From: Planotetraspora kaengkrachanensis
Lineage (GTDB): Bacteria > Actinomycetota > Actinomycetes > Streptosporangiales > Streptosporangiaceae
Reading direction: 5' to 3'
Length of the DNA stretch: 64,000 bases
Assembly: GCF_016862895.1 (NCBI RefSeq)
Contig: NZ_BONV01000031.1
Coordinates: 105,665 to 169,664, forward strand
The stretch's first letter is position 1. Every line of letters starts with the position of its first letter. Of the stretch, positions 15,506-23,683 are shown in pieces. The translations under genes and the position numbers were made by a program. Below the pieces are notes generated by a model, which ran no database searches, was not told where the DNA came from, and saw only the letters and a list, made by a program, of their open reading frames with translations.

Positions 15506-16432
15506 TCAGCCGATAAGGGCGCGGACTCTCGGCACGACCTCTTCGGCGAACAGGCGGAACTGCGTGGCCGACTCGGCTGTGGGCCAGAAGACGAACGTGT
15601 CGAAGCGCAGCCGGACGGCCCAGTCGGCCAAGGTCTCGGCCCACAGTCCAGCCGGGCCGTTCAGCCCCTGACCACCGGTCTCGGGCCCGATCCTGCCGAG
15701 CACGTTGTAGATCCTGCGGATCCGGTTCGGGTCGCGGCCGGCATCGGACGCCGCGTCGTCGATGATCTCCTGCAGCGGCGGCACCTCGTCGGGCGAGATG
15801 TAGATGTTCAGCGGGCACACCCATCCATCGGCCAGCTCACCGATGAGGCGGAGCATCCGCGGCTTCTGCGCGCCCACCCACAGGCCGATCTCACGGCTCG
15901 GCGCAGGGCCGGGCCGGTAACCCCGAATCCGGTGATGCTCGCCGAGCAGGGCGAACGGGCGAGAGCCCCAGGCCGCCCTGATGACCTGCAGGGCCTCCTG
16001 CGTGGCCCTGACGTTCTCCGCGGGTGTCCGCGTGGGGCCGCCCATCCCGGCGATGGCGTCCGCGAACGCCCCCGCGCCCACGCCGAGCTCGATCCGGCCG
16101 CCGCTGAGCAGGTCGAGCGAGGCGGCCGCCTTGGCGAGCATCGCCGGCGGGCGCAACGCGAGGTCGGCGACGTCGGGGAAGAACCTGATCCGCTCCGTCC
16201 TGGCGGCCAGGTGGGTGATCAGCGTCCAGACGTCGAGGAACCCCGGCTGGTACGGATGATCCTGGATGGCCACGAGGTCGAGCCCGCCGGCGTCGGCGAT
16301 CCGCGCGAGGTTCGTGATCTCGTCGACGGCTGCGGCGTCGGGCGTCACCGACACGCCGAACAGGACGGGCGGGCGCGACGCGTTCACTGCCCTGTTCACT
16401 GTCCTGTTCACTGCCATGGCCATCTGCTCCAC
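15506..16432 (-). CDS. LLM-class flavin-dependent oxidoreductase
   Basis: A 308-residue luciferase-like monooxygenase-fold protein. Signs are AIQDHPYQPGFLDVWTLI at the flavin-site region, LLSGGRIELGVGAGAF, and LWVGAQKPRMLRLIGELADGW. Probably uses FMN or F420 with an unknown substrate. The N-terminus contains a short (V/A)NR repeat coded by a 12-bp tandem repeat, so the start is ambiguous: GTG 16432, ATG 16423 and ATG 16417 are all in frame. It overlaps the end of the hemerythrin gene in every case, so the two are cotranscribed. Confidence 0.85.
   Translation of the reverse strand: MEQMAMAVNRTVNRAVNASRPPVLFGVSVTPDAAAVDEITNLARIADAGGLDLVAIQDHPYQPGFLDVWTLITHLAARTERIRFFPDVADLALRPPAMLAKAAASLDLLSGGRIELGVGAGAFADAIAGMGGPTRTPAENVRATQEALQVIRAAWGSRPFALLGEHHRIRGYRPGPAPSREIGLWVGAQKPRMLRLIGELADGWVCPLNIYISPDEVPPLQEIIDDAASDAGRDPNRIRRIYNVLGRIGPETGGQGLNGPAGLWAETLADWAVRLRFDTFVFWPTAESATQFRLFAEEVVPRVRALIG
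16382..16417. repeat. Three-copy 12-bp tandem repeat over an overlapping gene boundary
   Basis: GTTCACTGCCCT-like units at 16382-16393, 16394-16405 and 16406-16417. The third unit holds the stop codon of the hemerythrin gene (TCA 16408-16410), and all three are also coding for the N-terminus of the LLM protein. Because 12 is a multiple of three, the array keeps that frame open. Confidence 0.75.
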
Positions 16433-16929
16433 TTCCGCAACGTCGGGTTGATCGACCTCTCCTCGAAGTCGAGATGCTCCAGCAGGTGCGTGCCCAGGTC
16501 GGTGAGCGCGTCGACCAACCGCCGGCGAGTGCCGGCGTTCTGACCGTCACCGAGGGCCTTCGTGAGGTCTTCGACCGTGTCCAGGAGGACGGCCACCTTC
16601 TTGTGGTCGGCTTCCAGGCGGTCGACCGTCCGCCCGAGAGAGGGGTCGCTCCGGCGCAGGGCGGGGAACAACGCCGCGCTCTCGGATTCGTGATGGTGAT
16701 GGACGAACTGGCAGTACTGCAGGCAGTTGACCCGCAACTGCCACAACGGCCCCCGCGTCTGCAGGGAGCGGATCGTCGTCGTGATCTGCGATACGGCGGC
16801 TCCTGAGGCCACCTTGGCGGCTAGCTCCTGCACGGTCCGGAGATCCTGCCGGACCATGCCGTGGACCCAGGCGAGCTCGCGCACCAGATGCTCTCCAGGC
16901 GCCCCCGGCGAGACCTTGCGTTCAGTCAT
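16408..16929 (-). CDS. Hemerythrin-domain protein
   Basis: A 173-residue four-helix protein with the His/Glu ligand set of bacterial hemerythrins: WVHGMVRQDL (first His), QFVHHHHESESAALFP, LEADHKKVAVLLD and HLLEHLDFEERSINP. Such proteins bind a di-iron centre and sense or handle O2 or NO; which one is not predictable. It is first in a two-gene unit with the LLM oxidoreductase and divergent from a MarR regulator with a palindromic AT-rich spacer, which suggests control by that regulator. Confidence 0.88.
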   Translation of the reverse strand: MTERKVSPGAPGEHLVRELAWVHGMVRQDLRTVQELAAKVASGAAVSQITTTIRSLQTRGPLWQLRVNCLQYCQFVHHHHESESAALFPALRRSDPSLGRTVDRLEADHKKVAVLLDTVEDLTKALGDGQNAGTRRRLVDALTDLGTHLLEHLDFEERSINPTLRKWSRWPWQ

Positions 16930-16951
16930 ACCGTGGACCGTATCAGATCAT

Positions 16952-16977
16952 TGAAGTAACTCAATTATTTAACTTCA
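16952..16977. promoter_or_regulatory. Inverted repeat between hemerythrin and MarR genes (probable operator)
   Basis: TGAAGT (16952-16957) and ACTTCA (16972-16977) flank an AT-rich core in a short region that is strikingly AT-rich for this genome. A TTGACA hexamer (16985-16990) lies beside it. Placement between two divergent genes, one a MarR regulator, fits an autoregulated shared operator. Confidence 0.6.
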
Positions 16978-17008
16978 TGGATCATTGACACTCTGTTAGC
17001 ATGAAGAC

Positions 17009-17476
17009 GTGGCACTCGAGGACCTTCCGATGGCGACGGCCGACACCGACCGGCTCGGGTTGCTGCTGGCCCGGCACGGAGCGATCACCAACATCCGCAT
17101 CCGCGACGCACTCGGCGCCAACGGGCTCACTCCGCGAAAGGGCGTCGCGCTGATGAACCTGGCGAGGACCGGGCGGATGAGCCAGCAGGCGCTCCTGGAG
17201 ACCCTCGAGGTCGACCCCAGCGTGCTCGTCGTGATCCTCAACGACCTCGAGCGCGACGGCCTCGTCGAGCGACGCCGCGACCCCGCGGACCGGCGGCGTC
17301 ACATCGTGGAGATCACCCCGGCCGGACGGAAGGCCCAGGCCGTGGTCGAGGACGCGATCGCGACCGTGGAGCGCGAACTGTTCGCCGACCTCGACGACGA
17401 GCAGGTCGCCCAACTGCGACTGCTCCTCTCCCGGGTCAGGACCTCGATCAACGACCCGGCCTGCACGGAGGCGTGA
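17009..17476 (+). CDS. MarR-family transcriptional regulator
   Basis: A 155-residue winged-helix protein. The recognition helix region MSQQALLETLEVDPSVLVVI is followed by the wing LVERRRDPADRRRHIVEIT, a canonical MarR signature, and dimerisation helices lie at both ends. GTG 17009 has no Shine-Dalgarno sequence and follows the promoter-like region closely, suggesting a leaderless message; ATG 17030 is an alternative. Likely represses itself and the divergent hemerythrin-LLM pair. The ligand is unknown. Confidence 0.87.
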   Translation: MALEDLPMATADTDRLGLLLARHGAITNIRIRDALGANGLTPRKGVALMNLARTGRMSQQALLETLEVDPSVLVVILNDLERDGLVERRRDPADRRRHIVEITPAGRKAQAVVEDAIATVERELFADLDDEQVAQLRLLLSRVRTSINDPACTEA

Positions 17477-17577
17477 CCACACCGCCCGGCCTTTCCGGCA
17501 CCCCCCGAGGCGTGGCGCCGATGATTGCGACGTCTTAGCCCTCCCTTCTCCGCGCTTTGTGCTGTTCGTGATGATCT

Positions 17578-19941
17578 GTGACCTACGTTCATTCAATGAC
17601 CCATTGTGACGTAATACACTCAAAGAGTTACTGGTTGTCCGTGTTGCGCAATGACGTTCCTGCGTCGCTTGTGGTGTTCCTGGTGGCGGTTCCGCTGTCG
17701 CTGGGCATCGCGGTCGCGTCAGGGGCGCCGATCGCCGCCGGCCTGGTGGCCGCGGTCATCGGCGGAGTCGTGGCGGGCGCCATGGGGGGATCGGTCGTGC
17801 AGGTCAGCGGACCCGCGGCGGGGCTCGCGCTGGTCGTGGCCGAACTCGTGCACAAGTTCGGCTGGCGGGTGACCTGCATGATCACACTGCTCGCCGGGCT
17901 GCTGCAGTTGTTGCTCGGCCTCGCCCGCGTCGCCAGGGCGGCGCTCGGCGTCTCACCGGCGGTCGTCCACGGCATGCTCGCCGGCGTGGGCATCGTGATC
18001 GCGTTGTCGCAGGTGCACATCGTGCTCGGCGGCAAACCCCAGAGTTCCGCGGTGGACAACGTGCTCGCGCTGCCCGCGCAGATCGTCAATCACCACGGCC
18101 ACGCCGTCCTGATCGGCCTGCTCACCGTGGGGGTCCTGCTGGTGTGGAGGCGGCTGCCGAAGGTCCGCGTCGTGCCCGCGCCGCTGGCTGCCCTGCTGAT
18201 CGCCGCGGTGCCCGCGGCCCTGCTCGGCTGCCTGACCAAGGTCGACCTCTCCGGCGGCTTCTCCTCGCTCCAGCATCCGCTGCTGCCGCAGGGTGAGTGG
18301 TTCGCCGTCGTGTCCGCCGTCCTGCTCGTCGCGCTGCTCGCGGGCGTGGAGTCACTGCTCACCTGCGTCGCGTCCGACCGGATGCACTCCGGGCCGCGGG
18401 CCAACCTCGACAGGGAGCTCACCGCCCAGGGCGTCGCCAACGTCATCTCCGGCGCGTGCGGCGGGCTCCCGGTTGCCGGCGTGGTCGTGCGGACCACGAC
18501 CAACGTCCGGGCGGGGGCGCGCAGCCGCTGGTCGACGGTGCTGCACGGCGTGTGGATCCTGGTGTTCGTCACGGCCTTCGGCTGGCTGATCGGGCTCATC
18601 CCGATGGAGGCCCTCGCCGCGTTGCTGATGTTCATCGGTGTTCAGATGGTCAACCTCGGCCACGCTCGCAACCTCCGCAACCATCGGGAGATGCCGATCT
18701 ACTTCGTGACGATGGCCGGCGTCGTGGTGATCGGGCTGGCGGAAGGCGTCGCCATCGGCCTCGGGCTGGCCGCGATGTTCGCGCTGCTCCGGCTCACGAG
18801 GGTCTCCGTGCGGGCGCGGGCCGCCGACGACGGACGATGGAGGATCGCCGTCGACGGCTCGCTCACCTTCCTCGCGGTCCCCCGGCTGACCAAGGCGCTG
18901 GCCGCCGTACCGTCCGGAGCGGCCGTCGACCTCGACCTCAACATCGACTTCATGGACAACGCCGCCTTCGAGGCGCTGCAGGCATGGCGCCTGGAGCACG
19001 AGCGCGGCGGCGGCACCGTGGACGTCGACGAGGTGCACAGCGAGTGGTACGTCAACGCGGTCAGCGGCACGCGGACATCTCAGGGAAAGACGCACATGCG
19101 CCACGACCAGTGGTGGCTGCCCTGGGCCCACCGTCGTGGCAGCCTCGATGCCGCTTCGCCGTCGGGCGCGTGGCAGGAACCCGCGCACACGGACCACGCG
19201 GACGTCTCGGACCGCTCGGATGTCCCGGTCGGCGCCGACGCCCGCACCGCCGCACTCGGCGTGGCGCCGGTCGCCGGTGACGCCCAGGCGGACGACGATC
19301 CGGCGCTGCCCGGCCTGATGGAGGGCACGCGTGAGTTCCAGCGGCGGACGGCGCCGCTCATGCGTCCGCTCCTGCACGGAATGGCCCGGCGGCAGGCGCC
19401 CACGCACCTGTTCATCGCCTGCGCAGACTCGCGGGTCGTGCCGAACCTCATCACCTCCAGCGGGCCCGGAGACCTGTTCACCACGCGGAACATCGGAAAC
19501 CTGGTGCCTCACGCCACGAGCGCGCCGCCCGACGAGTCGGTCACCGCCGCGATCGAGTACGCCGTGGGAGTGCTGGAGGTGCGGACGATCACGGTGTGCG
19601 GTCACTCGGGATGCGGCGCGATGGCGGCTCTGCTGGGCACCACGCCCGACCTTCCCGGGTTGCGCGGCTGGCTCCGCCACGGGCGGCCCAGCCTGGACCG
19701 GTTCCGGTCCTTCGAGGAGTCGGAGGGTCCGCTCCCCGATGGCGGCAGGCTCGACCTGCTCTGCCGGATCAACGTGATGCAGCAACTCGACAACCTGCGC
19801 ACCCATCCGCTCGTCGACGATCGCGTCCGATCGGGACGGCTCGAGCTGACCGGCCTCTACTTCGACATCGGGACGGCACGCGTGCACGTGCTCGACGAGG
19901 ACGGTTTCGTCCCGGTGCTCGAGCGGACGGCGACGGGGTAA
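17578..19941 (+). CDS. SulP-type anion transporter fused to beta-carbonic anhydrase
   Basis: A 787-residue fusion. Residues about 20-410 are a SulP/SLC26 permease (LRNDVPASLVVFLVAVPLSLGIA opens its first helix region in two overlapping parts) with 10 or more membrane helices, and 415-500 are a STAS domain. About 580-787 are a beta-carbonic anhydrase with zinc ligands in ACADSRVVPN (CxDxR) and CGHSGCGAM (HxxC). The fusion suggests bicarbonate uptake or CO2 hydration at the membrane. GTG 17578 is the longest start; GTG 17641 (MLRNDVPASL) is equally plausible. Family fusions of this kind are known in actinobacteria and others. Confidence 0.92.
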   Translation: MTYVHSMTHCDVIHSKSYWLSVLRNDVPASLVVFLVAVPLSLGIAVASGAPIAAGLVAAVIGGVVAGAMGGSVVQVSGPAAGLALVVAELVHKFGWRVTCMITLLAGLLQLLLGLARVARAALGVSPAVVHGMLAGVGIVIALSQVHIVLGGKPQSSAVDNVLALPAQIVNHHGHAVLIGLLTVGVLLVWRRLPKVRVVPAPLAALLIAAVPAALLGCLTKVDLSGGFSSLQHPLLPQGEWFAVVSAVLLVALLAGVESLLTCVASDRMHSGPRANLDRELTAQGVANVISGACGGLPVAGVVVRTTTNVRAGARSRWSTVLHGVWILVFVTAFGWLIGLIPMEALAALLMFIGVQMVNLGHARNLRNHREMPIYFVTMAGVVVIGLAEGVAIGLGLAAMFALLRLTRVSVRARAADDGRWRIAVDGSLTFLAVPRLTKALAAVPSGAAVDLDLNIDFMDNAAFEALQAWRLEHERGGGTVDVDEVHSEWYVNAVSGTRTSQGKTHMRHDQWWLPWAHRRGSLDAASPSGAWQEPAHTDHADVSDRSDVPVGADARTAALGVAPVAGDAQADDDPALPGLMEGTREFQRRTAPLMRPLLHGMARRQAPTHLFIACADSRVVPNLITSSGPGDLFTTRNIGNLVPHATSAPPDESVTAAIEYAVGVLEVRTITVCGHSGCGAMAALLGTTPDLPGLRGWLRHGRPSLDRFRSFEESEGPLPDGGRLDLLCRINVMQQLDNLRTHPLVDDRVRSGRLELTGLYFDIGTARVHVLDEDGFVPVLERTATG

Positions 19942-19952
19942 CTCACGACGCG

Positions 19953-19991
19953 AACGTGGTCATGCGCTCGGGGAAAGCGCATGACCACGTT
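19953..19991. terminator. Strong bidirectional hairpin terminator
   Basis: A perfect 15-bp stem (19953-19967 with 19977-19991) around a nine-base loop sits between the convergent SulP-carbonic anhydrase and M28 peptidase genes. Confidence 0.85.
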
Positions 19992-20026
19992 GACCGCAGA
20001 GAGTACCTAATGGGGTTGGGGGTGAC

Positions 20027-21583
20027 TTATCGGATGATTCCCGCGGCCACCTTGGCGCCGGCCGTCCGGGCCGCCGCTGTGGGCGCCGCCGGTGCGGGCC
20101 GCACATCGGGCCCGGGCAGGTCGCCGCTGAACGCGTAGACGACCGCCGCGGTGACGATGGCGCCGGTGTTCAGCGCGAGCGCCTTGTCGTTGATGTTGGC
20201 GATGGTGTCGCAGGCCTGGTGGTAACAGCCGTCGTAGGCCTCGCCGGCCGTCCCGCCGAACAGTGCCTGCTCCTCGGGTGTCTTGGTGCCCTCGGCTCCC
20301 GTGAACAGGCCGCCCGAGGGGATTCCCACGCCGATGAACGGCCCGTAGTCGGAGCGCCCGTCGAAGTCGGTGCCCACGTGGCCCAGCCTGAGCGTGTCGA
20401 AGTACTTCGCGAAGAGCTTCTCGATCTCGTCGGAACCGGGCGGCCCGGCGGGGGAACCCGTCGCGTCCGAGTCGTCCCCGTCATAGATCTTGAACGCGTA
20501 GTTCGGCGAACCGACCATGTCGAAGTTCAGGTAGAGCTTGATCTTGGCCGCCTCGGCGGGAGACAGGCTCGCGACATAGTGGTCGGAGCCGAGCAGCCCG
20601 AGCTCCTCCGCGCTCCAGAACGAGAAACGCAGCTTGTTCCTGGTGGGGATCTTGCCGAGCGTCCGCGCCGTCTCGAGGATCGCCGCGCTGCCCGAGCCGT
20701 TGTCGTTGATGCCGGGACCGGCGAGCACGCTGTCGAGATGGGCGCCGAACTGGACGACCTTGTTCGGGTCACCCCACTTGGAGTCCGCGATGACGTTGTA
20801 GGTCGTGCGGATCTCGCTCGTGGTGTCGGTCTTGAGGTGCACCACGGTTCCCGCGGGGCTCGCGAGGTCCTCCCCGACGGCGAAGCCGACGCCGACGACC
20901 GGGATCGTGACGGTGGGCGTCGTCAGCCGTCCCTGAAGGGTCTCGGTCCGGCCGGGCTGACCCTCGTTGAAGACGATCACACCCGCGGCGCCCGCCGCCT
21001 GCGCGTTGTCCGCCTTCACCTGGAAGTCGCAGGTGCCGCGCTGGAGCAGGGCGACGTTCCCCGGGGTGAACGAGGCGAAGTCCGCCGCCTCACAGCCTGA
21101 CGTGCTGCTCGGCGTGGGCGTGGGCGGCAGCACCAGGTCCACGTTCTGCACGGTCGCCGTCACGTCACCGGCTCCCGAGTACGTCATCGTCGCGAACTCC
21201 CCGACCGAGCTTCCGTCCGGCGGAGTGGGCGTGTAGGTCCTGGCGTCGGGCGAGACCTGCTGCATCGCCGCCGTGGAGTGCTCTTGGAAGAACGGAAACT
21301 CGAACGGCTGGATCGTGACCTTGTAGCCGGCCTTCTTCAACTGCCCCGCCACGTAGTCGCGGGAGGCGTCGAACCCTGGGGTGCCCGCCGCGCGGGTGCC
21401 GCCGTTGGCGTTCGCTATCGCCTGCAGTTTCTGCAGGTGCTGTTTCACTCCGGGAGCGGAGATCGATCGCGCCAGGGCTGAGGGATCGGGATCGGCGCTG
21501 GCCGGTCCGGCGAGCGCCAGGGGTGACAGGAGCGCGGCGATCGCGATGGCGACGCCGGCCCTGCGGCTTACGGGGATGCGCAT
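20027..21583 (-). CDS. Secreted M28-family aminopeptidase with PA domain
   Basis: A 518-residue exported zinc peptidase. It starts with a signal peptide (ending near LAGPASA, about residue 30), then an M28 domain interrupted by a protease-associated insert (about 130-255, FASFTPGNVALLQRGTCDF). Zinc and catalytic motifs are visible: FGAHLDSVLAGPGINDNGSG (His, Asp), SAEELGLLGSDHY (Glu base and ligand), and Asp in YLNFDMVGSPN. It resembles the Streptomyces griseus aminopeptidase with a C-terminal extension. AAAGGAGGA lies five bases before the ATG. Confidence 0.92.
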   Translation of the reverse strand: MRIPVSRRAGVAIAIAALLSPLALAGPASADPDPSALARSISAPGVKQHLQKLQAIANANGGTRAAGTPGFDASRDYVAGQLKKAGYKVTIQPFEFPFFQEHSTAAMQQVSPDARTYTPTPPDGSSVGEFATMTYSGAGDVTATVQNVDLVLPPTPTPSSTSGCEAADFASFTPGNVALLQRGTCDFQVKADNAQAAGAAGVIVFNEGQPGRTETLQGRLTTPTVTIPVVGVGFAVGEDLASPAGTVVHLKTDTTSEIRTTYNVIADSKWGDPNKVVQFGAHLDSVLAGPGINDNGSGSAAILETARTLGKIPTRNKLRFSFWSAEELGLLGSDHYVASLSPAEAAKIKLYLNFDMVGSPNYAFKIYDGDDSDATGSPAGPPGSDEIEKLFAKYFDTLRLGHVGTDFDGRSDYGPFIGVGIPSGGLFTGAEGTKTPEEQALFGGTAGEAYDGCYHQACDTIANINDKALALNTGAIVTAAVVYAFSGDLPGPDVRPAPAAPTAAARTAGAKVAAGIIR

Positions 21584-21687
21584 TGGTCCTCCTTTGGATC
21601 CAATGACGGGAGATCCGCGTACCTTCCTCAGGGAACCTAACCTCAGTCAGGTCTCCAGTGAAGGGCCCTCCCAAGCATCAGAACATG

Positions 21688-21705
21688 ATTCAGCTTGTGC
21701 TGAAT
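21688..21705. promoter_or_regulatory. Palindromic operator of the ArsR-type gene
   Basis: ATTCAGC (21688-21694) and GCTGAAT (21699-21705) are perfect arms about a four-base centre, 26 bases before the ArsR start. Position and AT-richness match known ArsR/SmtB operator sites. Confidence 0.65.
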
Positions 21706-21730
21706 TCAGTTCTTGCTTTACCGTTGATGG

Positions 21731-22114
21731 GTGCCTGCCACTCCATCCGGTCCCCGTGTCGCCGTCGACGCGGACGCGCTGGCCCGCGTCGGCGTCGCCC
21801 TCGCCGATGCCACCCGCCGACGTTTGCTGCTCACGCTGCTCGAAGGACCGGCGTTCCCCGCCGATCTGGCCGAACGGCTCGCGCTGACCCGCGGCAACGT
21901 CTCCAATCACCTGGCCTGCCTGCGCGGATGCGGGCTCGTCACGACCACTCCTGTGGGCCGGCGCGTGCGTTACGAGCTGGCCGACCCCCGCCTCGCGGGA
22001 GCGCTGGCCGACCTGGCCTCGCTCGTGCTGGTGGTCGAACACGACGAATGCCCACCCGGCTCCCAATGCTGCGACGACGACGATTCTGGGCGTGATTCGG
22101 GGTCGTCGTCATGA
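21731..22114 (+). CDS. ArsR/SmtB-family metal-sensing repressor (CmtR-like)
   Basis: A 127-residue winged-helix repressor. The HTH LTRGNVSNHLACLRGCGLV resembles CmtR-type Cd/Pb sensors, in which the Cys of this helix is a metal ligand. The C-terminal tail adds ECPPGSQCCDDDD with three more Cys, a likely further metal site. The gene overlaps the exporter gene by ATGA, so the two form an operon. GTG 21731 is used; the next internal starts fall inside the HTH domain. Confidence 0.88.
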   Translation: MPATPSGPRVAVDADALARVGVALADATRRRLLLTLLEGPAFPADLAERLALTRGNVSNHLACLRGCGLVTTTPVGRRVRYELADPRLAGALADLASLVLVVEHDECPPGSQCCDDDDSGRDSGSSS

Positions 22115-22800
22115 CGGCGGCCTCGATCGGCCCCTCCCCCGCCAGGCGGCTGGCGCTCGCGCGGCGGATCCGGCTACTCGTCGCGGCGACGATCACCTAC
22201 AACGTCGCCGAGGCGGCGGTCGCGCTCATGGCCGGGACCGCAGCATCGTCCGCCGCGCTCGTCGGATTCGGGCTCGACTCGGCCATCGAGGTCGCCTCGG
22301 CCCTCGCCGTGGCCTGGCAGTTCTCCGGCGCCGACCACGAGCGCCGGGAACGGGCGGCGCTGCGGATCATCGCCGTCTCGTTCTTCGCCCTGGCCGCCTA
22401 CGTGTCCTTCGACGCCGTCCGCGCGTTGCTCGGCACGGGCGAGGCCGCCCACTCCACGACGGGGATGGTCCTCGCGGCGGTGTCCCTCGTGGTCATGCCG
22501 GTGCTCTCCCGCGCACAGCGCCGGGCCGGGCGCGAACTGGGCTCGGCCAGCGCGGTGGCCGACTCCAAGCAGACCCTGCTGTGCACGTACCTGTCCGCCG
22601 TCCTGCTCGTCGGACTCGCGCTGAACGGCCTGTTCGGCTGGTCGTGGGCCGACCCCGTCGCCGCCCTGGTCATCGCGGCCGTCGCGGTCAAGGAGGGGCG
22701 TGAGGCATGGCGCGGCGACGCCTGCTGTGCCGTACCGGGCGTCGCCGGAGCGGATGAGCGGGACGGCTGCGCAGGCGGGTGCGCCTGCTGCCAGGCCTGA
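22111..22800 (+). CDS. CDF-type cation efflux transporter with Cys-rich tail
   Basis: A 229-residue membrane protein with five or six hydrophobic helices. The CDF metal site motifs are GFGLDSAIEVASA (helix II) and SASAVADSKQTLLCTYLSAV (helix V). Unlike classical CDF proteins it lacks the C-terminal ferredoxin-like domain and instead ends in a Cys-rich tail (DACCAVPG ... GCAGGCACCQA) that could bind soft metals. Coupled to the ArsR gene, it is probably a Cd/Pb/Zn exporter under that repressor. Confidence 0.85.
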   Translation: MTAASIGPSPARRLALARRIRLLVAATITYNVAEAAVALMAGTAASSAALVGFGLDSAIEVASALAVAWQFSGADHERRERAALRIIAVSFFALAAYVSFDAVRALLGTGEAAHSTTGMVLAAVSLVVMPVLSRAQRRAGRELGSASAVADSKQTLLCTYLSAVLLVGLALNGLFGWSWADPVAALVIAAVAVKEGREAWRGDACCAVPGVAGADERDGCAGGCACCQA

Positions 22801-22831
22801 GCCCGCGCCGGTCCGCGGTCTCTGGCGAGGG

Positions 22832-23671
22832 TCAGCCGAGCAGAAAGGCGCTCGCCGGCCGGCCCTGCGGAACGCCGTCCGTCGCGTAGACCGCGCCCGC
22901 CCCCTCCGGGATCGGGTCGAAGCCGTGCGCGGCGGTGGTGACGAGCAGCCTGCCGTCCACCAGGCAGACACTGGTCGGCTGCGGGGTGGGCACGGGCACG
23001 ACGCGGTCGAGGCGGCCGTCGGGCGCGTACCGGTGCACGGCGGATCCGCCCCACACCGCGACCCACAGATGGTCCTCCTCGTCCACGGTCATCCCGTCGG
23101 GACCGCCCTCCGCGATCGAGACGAACGGGGACGGCTCGCCGAGATCGCCGGTGACGGGGTCGACCGGGTGACGGTCGATCCGGCCCTCTGCACTGTCGGC
23201 GATGTACATGGTCCGGCCGTCCGCCGTGAAGGCCGGGCCGTTGGGGATCGTCAGGCCGGTGCGCACGGTGGTCACGCTCAGGTCGGCGTCGACGCGGTAC
23301 AGCGCCCCCGCTCCGGGAGTCCCGTCGTACGGCATGCCGCCCGCCCAGAACCGGCCCGCCGGGTCGCAGACGGCGTCGTTCACGCGGTTGCCCTCGGGCA
23401 TCGGCTGATCGATCCAGTCCAACGCGCCCGTCTCCCGGTCGAGCAGCGCGAATCCCCGGCCGGCCGCCGCGATCCAGGTGCCTGGACGGCCCGCGACCGG
23501 GGCGACGGCGCCGAGCGGCACGTCGAGCCTGAGCAGTTCCTCGGCCGGTCCCGGCCGGTCGGCCGAGGCGGTCAGCAGCCTCCCGGCGAGGATGTCGACG
23601 AAGACCAGCCGTCCGTCGACCCACCTCGCCCCCTCGCCCAGTTCACAGGAGGTCGGGCACCAGACGTCCAT
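22832..23671 (-). CDS. SMP-30/gluconolactonase-family lactonase
   Basis: A 279-residue six-bladed beta-propeller lactonase. Metal ligands of the family are visible: Glu in CELGEGARW, Asn in EGNRVNDAVCD and LTIPNGPAFT, Asp in GGPDGMTVDEEDHLW. It opens aldonolactones to aldonic acids. It is the last gene of the leftward galactonate operon, 12 bases after the kinase, so it likely supplies D-galactonate (or a related acid) to the dehydratase. GAGGTGA precedes the ATG. Confidence 0.87.
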   Translation of the reverse strand: MDVWCPTSCELGEGARWVDGRLVFVDILAGRLLTASADRPGPAEELLRLDVPLGAVAPVAGRPGTWIAAAGRGFALLDRETGALDWIDQPMPEGNRVNDAVCDPAGRFWAGGMPYDGTPGAGALYRVDADLSVTTVRTGLTIPNGPAFTADGRTMYIADSAEGRIDRHPVDPVTGDLGEPSPFVSIAEGGPDGMTVDEEDHLWVAVWGGSAVHRYAPDGRLDRVVPVPTPQPTSVCLVDGRLLVTTAAHGFDPIPEGAGAVYATDGVPQGRPASAFLLG

Positions 23672-23683
23672 GTCTCACCTCGT

